36,789 bases of DNA, from contig CAJUQT010000044.1 in assembly GCA_910588225.1 (NCBI GenBank), forward strand, positions 1 to 36,789, read 5' to 3'. The notes under the pieces were generated by a model that searched no databases, had not been told where the DNA came from, and was given only the letters and a program-made list of their open reading frames with translations. The translations under genes were made by a program, and so were the position numbers. How positions within the stretch are numbered: the first letter of the stretch is position 1; every line of letters begins with the position of its first letter. Below are positions 7,519 through 15,136 of this stretch, in pieces. The DNA is from an uncultured Acetatifactor sp. (GTDB lineage Bacteria > Bacillota > Clostridia > Lachnospirales > Lachnospiraceae).

Positions 7519-8844
7519 ATGCCCCTGAACGATAAGCTGCAGGTACTCACGGACGCAGCCAAATACGACGTGGCCTGTACTTCCAGCGGTGTGGAGAGAA
7601 AGGGAGATGGACGGAGCATAGGAAATTGTGTGGCGGCGGGTATCTGCCACAGCTTTTCCGGCGATGGCAGGTGTATTTCTCTGCTGAAGATACTTTTGAC
7701 CAATGAGTGCATTTTTGATTGTAAGTACTGTCGTAATCGTCATTCCAATGATATTCCCAGGGCTACTTTTACTCCCGAGGAAATCTGTACACTGACCATG
7801 GAATTTTATCGCAGGAACTATATCGAAGGTCTGTTTCTCAGTTCCGGCATTCTAAGGAGTCCTACATTTACTATGGAACTGATCTGGCGTACTGTCTGGC
7901 TGCTTAGGAATCAATATCGTTTTAACGGATATGTTCATGTGAAAGCAATTCCGGGAGCCGATCCGGAGGTGATTGAGAGGACCGGTTTTCTGGCTGACAG
8001 GATGAGTGTGAACCTGGAGCTTCCCACGGCGGAAGGGCTGCGGACGCTTGCGCCAAACAAGCATCGAAGGAATATCCTGACACCTATGAGGCAGATACAG
8101 AACGGGATTGCGGCTAATAAAAACGATCTGATTTTATATCGAAATGCGCCGAGGTTTGTGGCGGGAGGACAGTCTACACAGCTGATAGTGGGGGCTACAC
8201 CGGAGAGCGATTATCAGATTATCAATGTGGCGGAGGGGCTGTATCAGAAGTTTGGGCTGAAGCGTGTTTTTTACTCCGCTTTTGTGAATGTGACAGGGGA
8301 TAAAAGCCTGCCTGCATTGCCGGGAGGCCCGCCGCTTCTGCGTGAGCACAGACTTTATCAGGCGGACTGGCTGCTGCGCTTTTACGGATTTCGGGCGGAG
8401 GAACTGCTGGATGAGAAGAGACCTTTTTTTAATGTGATGCTGGATCCGAAGGAGGATTGGGCAGTGCGTCATCTGGGAGATTTTCCAGTGGAAATCAATC
8501 GAGCATCTATGGATAAACTTCTTCGTGTTCCCGGAATAGGCGTGAAGAGTGCCCGGCGGATTGTGGCGGCGCGCAGAAGCAGCAGCCTGAACTTTCAGGA
8601 TTTGAAGAAAATTGGCGTGGTGTTGAAAAGAGCGCTCTATTTTATCACCTGCAGCGGAAAAATGATGTATCCGGTGAAGCTGAACGAAGATTATATCGTG
8701 CGGAATCTTACCAGTGAAAAGGACCGTGTAAGGTTCGGCAGCGATGGGATGAGTTACCGGCAGATGTCGTTGTTTGACGATGAGTCGTTTTCCCGCCCGG
8801 TTACTGTAATCGAGAGGCAGCAGACGGCGGTGGGGCAGCTGTAG
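7519..8844 (+). CDS. Radical SAM protein, putative DNA modification/repair
   Basis: Radical S-adenosylmethionine enzyme, 441 aa from the chosen start. The 4Fe-4S cluster motif CIFDCKYC (Cys64, 68, 71) is clear, preceded by a conserved segment DAAKYDVACTSSGVERKG. The C-terminal third has a helix-hairpin-helix DNA-binding motif (about 325-355, RVPGIGVKSARRIVAARR). This layout fits the family of putative DNA modification/repair radical SAM proteins found linked to uracil-DNA-glycosylase-like or DUF4130 proteins; the chemical reaction is not known to me. In-frame starts upstream (7399 TTG, 7477, 7483, 7501) exist, but 7399 overlaps the -35 hexamer and family proteins begin near MPLNDKLQVLTDAAKYD. 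The DUF4130 gene follows after 160 nt with no strong terminator between, so both are probably cotranscribed under SOS control. Confidence 0.85.
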   Translation: MPLNDKLQVLTDAAKYDVACTSSGVERKGDGRSIGNCVAAGICHSFSGDGRCISLLKILLTNECIFDCKYCRNRHSNDIPRATFTPEEICTLTMEFYRRNYIEGLFLSSGILRSPTFTMELIWRTVWLLRNQYRFNGYVHVKAIPGADPEVIERTGFLADRMSVNLELPTAEGLRTLAPNKHRRNILTPMRQIQNGIAANKNDLILYRNAPRFVAGGQSTQLIVGATPESDYQIINVAEGLYQKFGLKRVFYSAFVNVTGDKSLPALPGGPPLLREHRLYQADWLLRFYGFRAEELLDEKRPFFNVMLDPKEDWAVRHLGDFPVEINRASMDKLLRVPGIGVKSARRIVAARRSSSLNFQDLKKIGVVLKRALYFITCSGKMMYPVKLNEDYIVRNLTSEKDRVRFGSDGMSYRQMSLFDDESFSRPVTVIERQQTAVGQL

Positions 8845-9004
8845 CCTGCCGGGCAATCCTTCAGTCACCGCGGTTACGGGACGCTGGTTGCTGTGATATG
8901 TGCCATAGTGTTTCTGCTTTTGCAGAAGTTTCAGGGTTGTGCGCAAATGTAATATGAGGGTATTTGCGGGGGATTTTAAGGGCGGCTTGAGAGGGAAAGG
9001 AAAG

Positions 9005-9763
9005 ATGACGGTATACAGATGTGAGGATACGCTGGAGAGTGTGTTTACGGCAATTTATCTGGCATATGAGGAGAAGCGGAATCATGGGGATACCATTCTG
9101 AGTCTGACGGACGATCCGATTCTCTTTGCCGAAGATGTGGCGGTACGGCCGGATGAAGAGAAGACGCGTAAAGTCATGAACACGTTGAAGAGACGTTTCG
9201 GCAGTGAAGACTGCGGTTATCTGTACATGGCCCTGGCAGCGAATGATGAGGACAAGGCCCAGGCGGTCTACCGCACGGTGGTGGAGGGACTGCGTCGGGG
9301 CTGCACTCCGGGGCATTTGTTTGATAATCTTGCGGATGTTTATATTCACAGGGCGTTTGCCCTGGCCAGAGGGGTATCTACGGAGGCCTGCCATCAGAGA
9401 CAGTTTCTGCGTTTCCAGGAACTGGATAACGGCGTACTGTACTCCAGAATTGGGCCGAAGAATGATGTCATGGTGTTTCTGATGCCGCATTTTGCAGACA
9501 GGTTGTCCATAGAGCATTTTATGATATATGATGAAAAAAGGAACCTGTTTGGAATCCATCCGGCGGGGAAGTCCTGGTACCTGCTTCATGGGGAGGAAGC
9601 GGACAGGCCGCGGCAGCTGCGGTATTCGGAGGAGGAGTCAGTCTATCAGGAACTGTTTCGACAATTCTGCCATACTATAACCATTAAAGAGAGGAAGAAT
9701 TCAAAGCTTCAGAGGGGGATGCTGCCCTTGAGATTTCGAGAATATATGGTAGAATTCATCTGA
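9005..9763 (+). CDS. DUF4130-family putative DNA metabolism protein
   Basis: Protein of 252 aa, recognised as the DUF4130 partner of radical SAM DNA-repair-type proteins. Typical features are MTVYRCEDTLESVFTAIY at the N-terminus, the central run FLRFQELDNGVLYSRIGPKNDV, and the late MPHFADRL / FMIYDEKRN / HPAG segments. In some bacteria this domain is fused to a uracil-DNA glycosylase-like domain, which suggests work on DNA with the radical SAM enzyme; the actual role is unknown. An upstream in-frame start at 8939 is possible, but the ATG at 9005 follows GAGGGAAAGGAAAG and gives the normal family start. A small hairpin (TTCTGC-TTTT-GCAGAA, 8912-8927) lies in the 160-nt gap after the radical SAM gene. 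Confidence 0.8.
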   Translation: MTVYRCEDTLESVFTAIYLAYEEKRNHGDTILSLTDDPILFAEDVAVRPDEEKTRKVMNTLKRRFGSEDCGYLYMALAANDEDKAQAVYRTVVEGLRRGCTPGHLFDNLADVYIHRAFALARGVSTEACHQRQFLRFQELDNGVLYSRIGPKNDVMVFLMPHFADRLSIEHFMIYDEKRNLFGIHPAGKSWYLLHGEEADRPRQLRYSEEESVYQELFRQFCHTITIKERKNSKLQRGMLPLRFREYMVEFI

Positions 9764-9782
9764 AAATTATGTTAAAAAAAGC

Positions 9783-9810
9783 TTTACTTTTTCCTTTTTT
9801 GGATTATAAT
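9783..9810 (+). promoter_or_regulatory. Putative promoter of the HPr-like gene
   Basis: TTTACT (9783-9788), 16 nt and a perfect TATAAT (9805-9810). The leader is about 90 nt. Confidence 0.5.
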
Positions 9811-9906
9811 GTAAGCTGTAGTCTGAGGTAATATGCTGAAATGTAACAGGTCGGTTTCCGGCTGAAGGACTACATTAAAATCTACATTTGAGAGGAAGGA
9901 ATGGAA

Positions 9907-10131
9907 ATGGTTAGAATGATTCATTTGACGCCCAATGAAGTTCAGCATTTTGTGAATACAGCTTCCAAATGTGATTTTGACATCGACATTTCTTATAACA
10001 GATATATTGTTGATGCCAAGTCATTTTTAGGAGTATACGGGCTGGATTTGCGCAGGCCTTTGAAGGTATCCTATAACGGATATAACAGCGAATTTGAAGA
10101 ACTGTTGAAAAGGTATGCCGCTGCGGGCTGA
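9907..10131 (+). CDS. HPr-like protein lacking the active-site histidine
   Basis: Small protein of 74 aa related to the phosphocarrier HPr. The second half fits HPr well: YIVDAKSFLGVYGLDL corresponds to the region around the regulatory Ser46, and that serine is kept (Ser39 here). The GLHARPA segment with the PTS phosphorylation site His15 is replaced by LTPNEVQHFV, so PTS phosphotransfer is unlikely. This pattern, serine kept and histidine lost, is that of Crh, a catabolite-repression corepressor in Bacillus; the Crh-like role is inference. Start choice: the ATG at 9901 touches the AGGAAGG site (9893-9899), while 9907 has 7-nt spacing. It is monocistronic, with its own promoter and terminator. 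Confidence 0.7.
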   Translation: MVRMIHLTPNEVQHFVNTASKCDFDIDISYNRYIVDAKSFLGVYGLDLRRPLKVSYNGYNSEFEELLKRYAAAG

Positions 10132-10164
10132 AGCCGCAAGGAAAAGGCCTGTCAGGCTGAACAG

Positions 10165-10211
10165 AACTCCCTGTGTGAGATAGGACACTATCTTTGCACG
10201 GGGAGTTTTCT
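10165..10211 (+). terminator. Rho-independent terminator after the HPr-like gene
   Basis: AACTCCC (10165-10171) pairs with GGGAGTT (10201-10207), extended by TGTG/CACG and an inner AGATAG/CTATCT stem, then TTTTC. Confidence 0.8.
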
Positions 10212-10243
10212 TATAAAAAGTGCATGTGGGATGAGGGAAAGGG

Positions 10244-12958
10244 ATGAAAATAGCGAAGATTGGCTCCGGGCATCCCGGGGAAGAAGAAATTCACATTTCC
10301 GTTCGAGGGCTGGTGGAATTTATTTTGCGTCACGGAGATATTGACAATCGTCACCAGGGAGCTCCGGATACTGCCATGCAGGAGGGAGGACGGATTCATC
10401 GTATGATACAGCGCAGAATGGGGGCGGAGTATCAGGCGGAGGTTTCGCTGAAATATACCCTTTTTACGGAGAATTATGCGCTGGTTGTGGAGGGAAGAGC
10501 TGACGGAATAATCCATCAGGACGGACGGATTATCATTGATGAGATTAAAGGAACCTACCGCGAGCTTGCCGGAATGCGGGAACCGGGCCCTCTGCATGTT
10601 GCCCAGGCAAAATGCTATGCTTTTATGTACGGCCTGCGGCAGGAGGCGGATGAGATCAGCGTGCGTATTACGTACTGTAATATGACCACGGAGGAACTGC
10701 GTTATTTCTATGAGGATTACCGCATGGAAGAATTGACGGAGTGGTTTAAAGGATTGACGGAAAGATATCAAAAATGGGCCGATTATGTGTGGGAATGGCG
10801 GGGAATCAGACAGCAATCCATTGCCGGGCTGAAGTTCCCTTATTCTTATCGGGAGGGGCAGAAGGAACTGGCAGCCAATGTCTATAAGACAATTTATCAT
10901 AAGAAGAAGCTTTTTCTGGAAGCTCCCACAGGAGTGGGCAAAACGATTTCCACCCTGTACCCTTCCGTTCAGGCTATGGGAAAAGGGATGGGAGAGAAGC
11001 TGTTCTACCTGACGGCAAAGACTATTACCAGAACTGTGGCAGATGATACACTGGAAATTCTCCGGGAGAATGGACTGCATTTGAAAAGCATTATACTCAC
11101 GGCAAAGGAGAAAATCTGCTTTATGGAAGAGACAGAATGCAATCCGGAATATTGCCCTTATGCAAAAGGACATTATGACCGGATTAATGCCGCCGTTTTT
11201 GACCTGCTTGTCTCACAGGAGAAGTTCAGCCGGGAGAAGGTGGAAGAATATGCCCGCCGACATATGGTTTGCCCATTTGAAATGAGCCTGGATATGAGCC
11301 TGTTTGCCGATACCATTATCTGTGATTACAATTATCTGTTTGATCCTCATGTGTATTTAAAACGCTTTTTTGGAGAGAACTCGGAAGGAAACTATGTCTT
11401 TCTGATAGACGAAGCTCACAATCTGTTGGAACGGGGCAGAGAAATGTACAGCGCTGTGCTATGGAAAGAGGCATTCATGGAACTTTGCAGAGAAATAAAA
11501 AAGACAGTGCTGTCAGAAACAGGGGGAAGACTGAAAAAAACTGAGATTTCAGGACAAATGACACTAAAAATGACACAAGTTATGACATATACGTCAGAAA
11601 AAAGCGGAAAAGAAGAAGCGGATGAAGGAACTGACGGAATTTTTTCGGTTCTGCTGTCGGATGTCTGCAGCAAGGAAGAGGAAGGGCCGGAAGTATGGGG
11701 GGAACGGAAAAAGGAGGCAGAAGAGAAGACAGCAGGAACGACTGGGAGGGAGGCAGGAAAGACTGGAAAGGCAGGAAAGGGGAAGAAAGCATTCCGGGGA
11801 AGAAGCGTTTTGGTACGACAGGGATATGCCGACAAACTAATGGATAAGCTGCAGAAGTGTAACCGGGAGCTCCTGTCTCTGAAACGACAATGTGAGAAAT
11901 ACCGGCTGGTGGATGAAATTGAGGATTTTGCAGGAGAACTGATGCGGCTTCAGTCTGTTTTGGAGGATTATCTATCAGAACAGGAGGAAATGCAGCCGCC
12001 GGTCAGGGAGATGCTGCTGGAATTTTACTTTGAGGTGAGGCATTTTCTCACTATATATGATCTGTTGGATGAAAACTATGTCATTTATACACAGCTGGAG
12101 GACAGAGGTTTTTTTCTGAAGCTTTTCTGTGTGAATCCCAGAGAAAATCTGAAAAATTGTATGCTGCGCGGACGGAGTACGATTCTTTTCTCGGCTACGT
12201 TTCTGCCTATACAATATTACAAGAAGCTGTTGGGGGGAGAGGAAGAAGACTATGAGGTGTATGCCAGGTCTGTATTTCATCCGGCCAGAAGAGCTTTGCT
12301 CATTGCCAGCGACGTAACCAGTAAATATACCAGACGTTCGGAAGGCGAATATGAAACAATAGCCCGTTATATTGAGGAAATCGTGAAGAACCGGCATGGC
12401 AATTATATGGTATTCTGCCCGTCCTATGCTTTTCTGCGGGTTATTTATGAAAAGTATGTGGAGGTCTTTGCAGGGGAGGACAGAGAATGCCTGATGCAGA
12501 GCGAAGGGATGACAGAAAGCGACAGAGAAGAATTTCTGAACCGGTTCCGGCAGCCTGAGAATGGGGAAGAGCGCATTTTAATTGGATTCTGTGTATTGGG
12601 AGGCATTTTCAGTGAGGGCATTGATCTGAAGAACGATAGTCTGATAGGGGCTGTTATTGTGGGAACCGGCCTGCCTCAGGTCAGCAGTGAGAAGGAGATT
12701 TTGAAGGGATACTTTGACGGAAGTGCGGAGAGCGGTTTTGACTATGCATACCGTTACCCGGGGATGAACAAAGTCCTGCAGGCGGCGGGGCGAGTCATTC
12801 GTACGGTGGAGGATGTGGGGATTATTGCACTTTTAGACCAGAGATTCCTGCAGTTTGCCTATCGCAGACTGTTTCCCAGAGAATGGGAGCAATTTGAGGT
12901 GGTGACGGTTGATACTGTTGCAAAGCGGGTGGAACGATTCTGGAATGAATGGTTATGA
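10244..12958 (+). CDS. DinG/XPD-type DNA helicase with N-terminal Cas4-like nuclease domain
   Basis: Superfamily 2 DNA helicase of the Rad3/XPD/DinG group, 904 aa. The first ~190 residues contain a PD-(D/E)XK nuclease-like signature: EGRADGIIHQDGRIIIDEIKG, then QAKCYAFMYG as the QxxxY-type motif. Walker A EAPTGVGKT is at about 226-234. A cysteine set (about 292-345: KICFMEETEC, PEYCPY, MVCPFE) matches a 4Fe-4S cluster domain. The DEAH box (LIDEAHNLLERGRE) is near 387. The C-terminal helicase half shows FSATFLP, GIFSEGIDL and QAAGRVIRT. A charged low-complexity insertion of about 100 residues (roughly 425-525) separates the two halves. Likely a repair helicase-nuclease acting on branched or damaged DNA. 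The ribosome binding site GAGGGAAAGGG precedes the start. I see no SOS box upstream. Confidence 0.88.
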   Translation: MKIAKIGSGHPGEEEIHISVRGLVEFILRHGDIDNRHQGAPDTAMQEGGRIHRMIQRRMGAEYQAEVSLKYTLFTENYALVVEGRADGIIHQDGRIIIDEIKGTYRELAGMREPGPLHVAQAKCYAFMYGLRQEADEISVRITYCNMTTEELRYFYEDYRMEELTEWFKGLTERYQKWADYVWEWRGIRQQSIAGLKFPYSYREGQKELAANVYKTIYHKKKLFLEAPTGVGKTISTLYPSVQAMGKGMGEKLFYLTAKTITRTVADDTLEILRENGLHLKSIILTAKEKICFMEETECNPEYCPYAKGHYDRINAAVFDLLVSQEKFSREKVEEYARRHMVCPFEMSLDMSLFADTIICDYNYLFDPHVYLKRFFGENSEGNYVFLIDEAHNLLERGREMYSAVLWKEAFMELCREIKKTVLSETGGRLKKTEISGQMTLKMTQVMTYTSEKSGKEEADEGTDGIFSVLLSDVCSKEEEGPEVWGERKKEAEEKTAGTTGREAGKTGKAGKGKKAFRGRSVLVRQGYADKLMDKLQKCNRELLSLKRQCEKYRLVDEIEDFAGELMRLQSVLEDYLSEQEEMQPPVREMLLEFYFEVRHFLTIYDLLDENYVIYTQLEDRGFFLKLFCVNPRENLKNCMLRGRSTILFSATFLPIQYYKKLLGGEEEDYEVYARSVFHPARRALLIASDVTSKYTRRSEGEYETIARYIEEIVKNRHGNYMVFCPSYAFLRVIYEKYVEVFAGEDRECLMQSEGMTESDREEFLNRFRQPENGEERILIGFCVLGGIFSEGIDLKNDSLIGAVIVGTGLPQVSSEKEILKGYFDGSAESGFDYAYRYPGMNKVLQAAGRVIRTVEDVGIIALLDQRFLQFAYRRLFPREWEQFEVVTVDTVAKRVERFWNEWL

Positions 12959-13052
12959 GAGAAGGCAACAGTTCAGACAGGGCACCGAACTGCTGCGAGC
13001 GGAGGACAGCAGAAGGAGGCATTTTCAGAAAAATATGGAAATGACATTTAGA

Positions 13053-13080
13053 TTGTGATAAAATGACAGGTGTGTATATG
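13053..13080 (+). promoter_or_regulatory. Possible promoter next to the DnaA boxes
   Basis: TTGTGA (13053-13058), 16 nt and TATATG (13075-13080), with TGTG directly before the -10. The first DnaA box overlaps the start region. Weak by sequence; it would transcribe the GH13 gene with a leader of about 130 nt. Confidence 0.3.
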
Positions 13081-13157
13081 TGGATAACTCTGTGGATTTT
13101 GTGGATTTTTTGCAGAAAAAGCCTGTAAAAAATGACAGACTAATCAAGTTATCCACA
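13079..13157. promoter_or_regulatory. Cluster of four DnaA boxes
   Basis: Two perfect boxes in opposite orientation: TGTGGATAA (13079-13087) and TTATCCACA (13149-13157). Between them are two near-boxes TGTGGATTT in tandem (13091-13099, 13100-13108). Together they fill the gap between the helicase and GH13 genes. No dnaA, dnaN or AT-rich unwinding region is nearby, so this is not a standard oriC; a DnaA-titrating or DnaA-regulated site is the likely reading. Confidence 0.65.
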
Positions 13158-13216
13158 GAAGGCTTTATAAAGTCATCAAAAAAATACTGATTCAGTCAAT
13201 GAAGGGAGAAAAAAGA

Positions 13217-14530
13217 ATGTGGGCATATGAAAGTGTATTTTATCAGATTTATCCTTTGGGATTCTGTGGCGCTCCATTTGAGAACGATGGAGTGCAGGCG
13301 CATCGCATCTTAAAGGTGGAGGAATGGATTCCTCATATGAAGAGGCTGGGCACAGATGCAGTTTATTTTTCGCCGGTTTTTGAATCGGATACCCATGGCT
13401 ATAATACCAGGGATTATCGGAAGCTGGATGTGAGACTGGGAACCAACGAAGACTTTAAGAAGGTATGTGGCAGCCTCCACGAGAATGGAATCAGGGTAGT
13501 GCTGGACGGTGTGTTCAATCATGTGGGCAGGGGCTTCGGGCCTTTTCAGGATGTGCTTCGCAGCCGGCAGAACTCTCCGTATGTGAACTGGTTCGGCCGC
13601 ATTGCGTTTGATGGTAATTCCAATTATAACGATGGTCTCTGGTATGAAGGCTGGGAGGGGAATTATGACCTGGTAAAGCTGAATCTTCACAATGAAGAGG
13701 TGGTGAATTATCTTCTGGAGAGTGTGAAGTACTGGGTGGACGAATTTGACATAGACGGCCTGCGTCTGGATGTGGCTTACTGCCTGGATGAGGGATTCGT
13801 GCGCAGACTCCGCAGCTTTACGGAGGGCCTGAAGGAAGATTTCTTCCTGGTTGGAGAAATGCTGCATGGGGATTACAACCGCCTGATGAATGACCAGATG
13901 CTCCATTCGGCTACCAATTATGAGTGCTATAAAGGACTGCACAGCAGTTTCAACAGTATGAACCTTTTTGAGATTGTGCATTCTCTGCTGCGTCAGTTTG
14001 GACCGGAGAACTGGACTCTTTATAAAGGAAAGCATCTGCTGTCCTTTGTGGATAACCATGATGTCACCAGGGCGGCCAGCATACTGGGCAATGAGAAGCA
14101 TCTGCCGTTGATATATGCGTTAGCCTTTGGTATGCCGGGAATTCCCTGTGTCTATTATGGAAGCGAATGGGGAGAAAAAGCGGACAAATCCCAGGGAGAT
14201 CCGGCGCTGCGTCCTGCTTTCGAGGCGCCGCAGTGGAATGCATTGACAGACTGGATCAGTGCGCTGAGCCGGGCAAAGAAGGAATCCGAGGCACTGAATT
14301 ATGGTTCGTTCCGATCGGTTCTGCTGACCAACCGGCAATGCATTTTTGAGAGAAAGTCGGAGCATGAGCGGGTACTGGTGGCTGTCAATGCGGATGACAA
14401 TCCCTTTACGGCACACTTTGACGCGGGATGCGGAATGGCAGTGGACCTGATTACCGGGGAGAAGCATGATTTCGGCGGAGGCAGCGTATTGCCCGCATAT
14501 AGCGCTTTTTACTGGAAAATGGAGCAGTAA
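13217..14530 (+). CDS. GH13 alpha-amylase-family glycoside hydrolase
   Basis: Cytoplasmic alpha-glucan-acting enzyme, 437 aa, no signal peptide. The start MWAYESVFYQIYPLGFCGAP begins directly with the catalytic barrel. The four GH13 regions are readable: DGVFNHVG; GLRLDVAYCL with nucleophile Asp185; FLVGEMLHG with acid/base Glu214; and FVDNHDVTR with Asp282. GIPCVYYGSEWGE follows, then a short C-terminal beta domain. It has the size and sequence character of maltodextrin-degrading enzymes (neopullulanase or cyclomaltodextrinase group), though it lacks their N-terminal domain. Exact specificity is not evident. An in-frame ATG at 13199 exists, but 13217 has AAGGGAG at 8-nt spacing. No cotranscribed sugar transporter is nearby. 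Confidence 0.9.
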   Translation: MWAYESVFYQIYPLGFCGAPFENDGVQAHRILKVEEWIPHMKRLGTDAVYFSPVFESDTHGYNTRDYRKLDVRLGTNEDFKKVCGSLHENGIRVVLDGVFNHVGRGFGPFQDVLRSRQNSPYVNWFGRIAFDGNSNYNDGLWYEGWEGNYDLVKLNLHNEEVVNYLLESVKYWVDEFDIDGLRLDVAYCLDEGFVRRLRSFTEGLKEDFFLVGEMLHGDYNRLMNDQMLHSATNYECYKGLHSSFNSMNLFEIVHSLLRQFGPENWTLYKGKHLLSFVDNHDVTRAASILGNEKHLPLIYALAFGMPGIPCVYYGSEWGEKADKSQGDPALRPAFEAPQWNALTDWISALSRAKKESEALNYGSFRSVLLTNRQCIFERKSEHERVLVAVNADDNPFTAHFDAGCGMAVDLITGEKHDFGGGSVLPAYSAFYWKMEQ

Positions 14531-14585
14531 ATCCGGGATTGGAAATATCTTAAGAAAATATTCAGGATATTTGAGATAAAAAATA

Positions 14586-14614
14586 TTGACATATGATATT
14601 ATATGCCGTATAGT
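14586..14614 (+). promoter_or_regulatory. Promoter of the PadR-DUF1700-DUF4097 operon
   Basis: TTGACA (14586-14591), an exact 17-nt spacer and TATAGT (14609-14614). The -10 lies inside the left arm of the inverted repeat below, so a bound regulator would block polymerase. Confidence 0.75.
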
Positions 14615-14649
14615 ATAGCCAACAGCTAATATTATACGGCATATAATAT
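14596..14649. promoter_or_regulatory. Operator: 17-bp perfect inverted repeat
   Basis: ATATTATATGCCGTATA (14596-14612) and its exact reverse complement (14633-14649), 20 nt apart. It overlaps the -10 of the promoter and lies 165-215 nt before the PadR start. Autoregulation by PadR is the simplest inference. Confidence 0.65.
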
Positions 14650-14812
14650 TGTATGGCAGTATAAATTTTGTCATATCGGGACCGGAATTCAGCTGACATT
14701 GATATGACGCTGCGGGTAGACACACAAGTTATTTTTAGAGAGTTCCTGTGTGGAACAAAATAAGGGGATCATGTGGATGAGAGGCATAGCCCTGAAAGTG
14801 AGGAGCGATTGG

Positions 14813-15136
14813 ATGGTATTTAATACAGGTGCGGCACTTCTGGATGCCATCGTGCTGGCTGTGGTATCCAAGGAACCGGAAGGGACATACGGGTACAAAA
14901 TTACCCAGAAAGTCCGACAGGTTATCGAGTTATCGGAGTCTACGCTTTATCCTGTGCTGCGAAGATTGCAGAAGGATGAATGTCTGGAGGTTTATGACAT
15001 GGAATGCGCGGGCAGGAACAGGCGGTACTATAAAGTAACCAGCAGGGGCTGGGCACAGTTGCAGCTGTACGAAAGTGAGTGGCGACTATACGCAGACAAA
15101 ATAACAGGATTATTTGAGGGAAGGGTAGGAGTATGA
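14813..15136 (+). CDS. PadR-family transcriptional regulator
   Basis: Winged helix-turn-helix regulator, 107 aa. The PadR core is clear: LLDAIVLAVVSKEPEGTYGYKI, then SESTLYPVLRRLQKDECLEVYD with the recognition helix, and GRNRRYYKVTSRG for the wing; a short C-terminal dimerisation helix follows. The longer frame from 14750 is unlikely; ATG 14813 has AGGAG (14801-14805) at 7-nt spacing and begins MVFNTGAALLDAIV as usual in this subfamily. Its stop overlaps the DUF1700 start (ATGA). With the downstream DUF1700 and DUF4097 genes it forms a three-gene operon that is common in Firmicutes and linked in other species to envelope functions. It probably binds the inverted repeat at its own promoter. 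Confidence 0.9.
   Translation: MVFNTGAALLDAIVLAVVSKEPEGTYGYKITQKVRQVIELSESTLYPVLRRLQKDECLEVYDMECAGRNRRYYKVTSRGWAQLQLYESEWRLYADKITGLFEGRVGV

Noticed and set aside
13021..13198. Chromosomal origin oriC at the DnaA boxes
   Set aside because: No dnaA/dnaN/gidA-type genes, no long AT-rich unwinding region and only four boxes; a secondary DnaA site is more likely.
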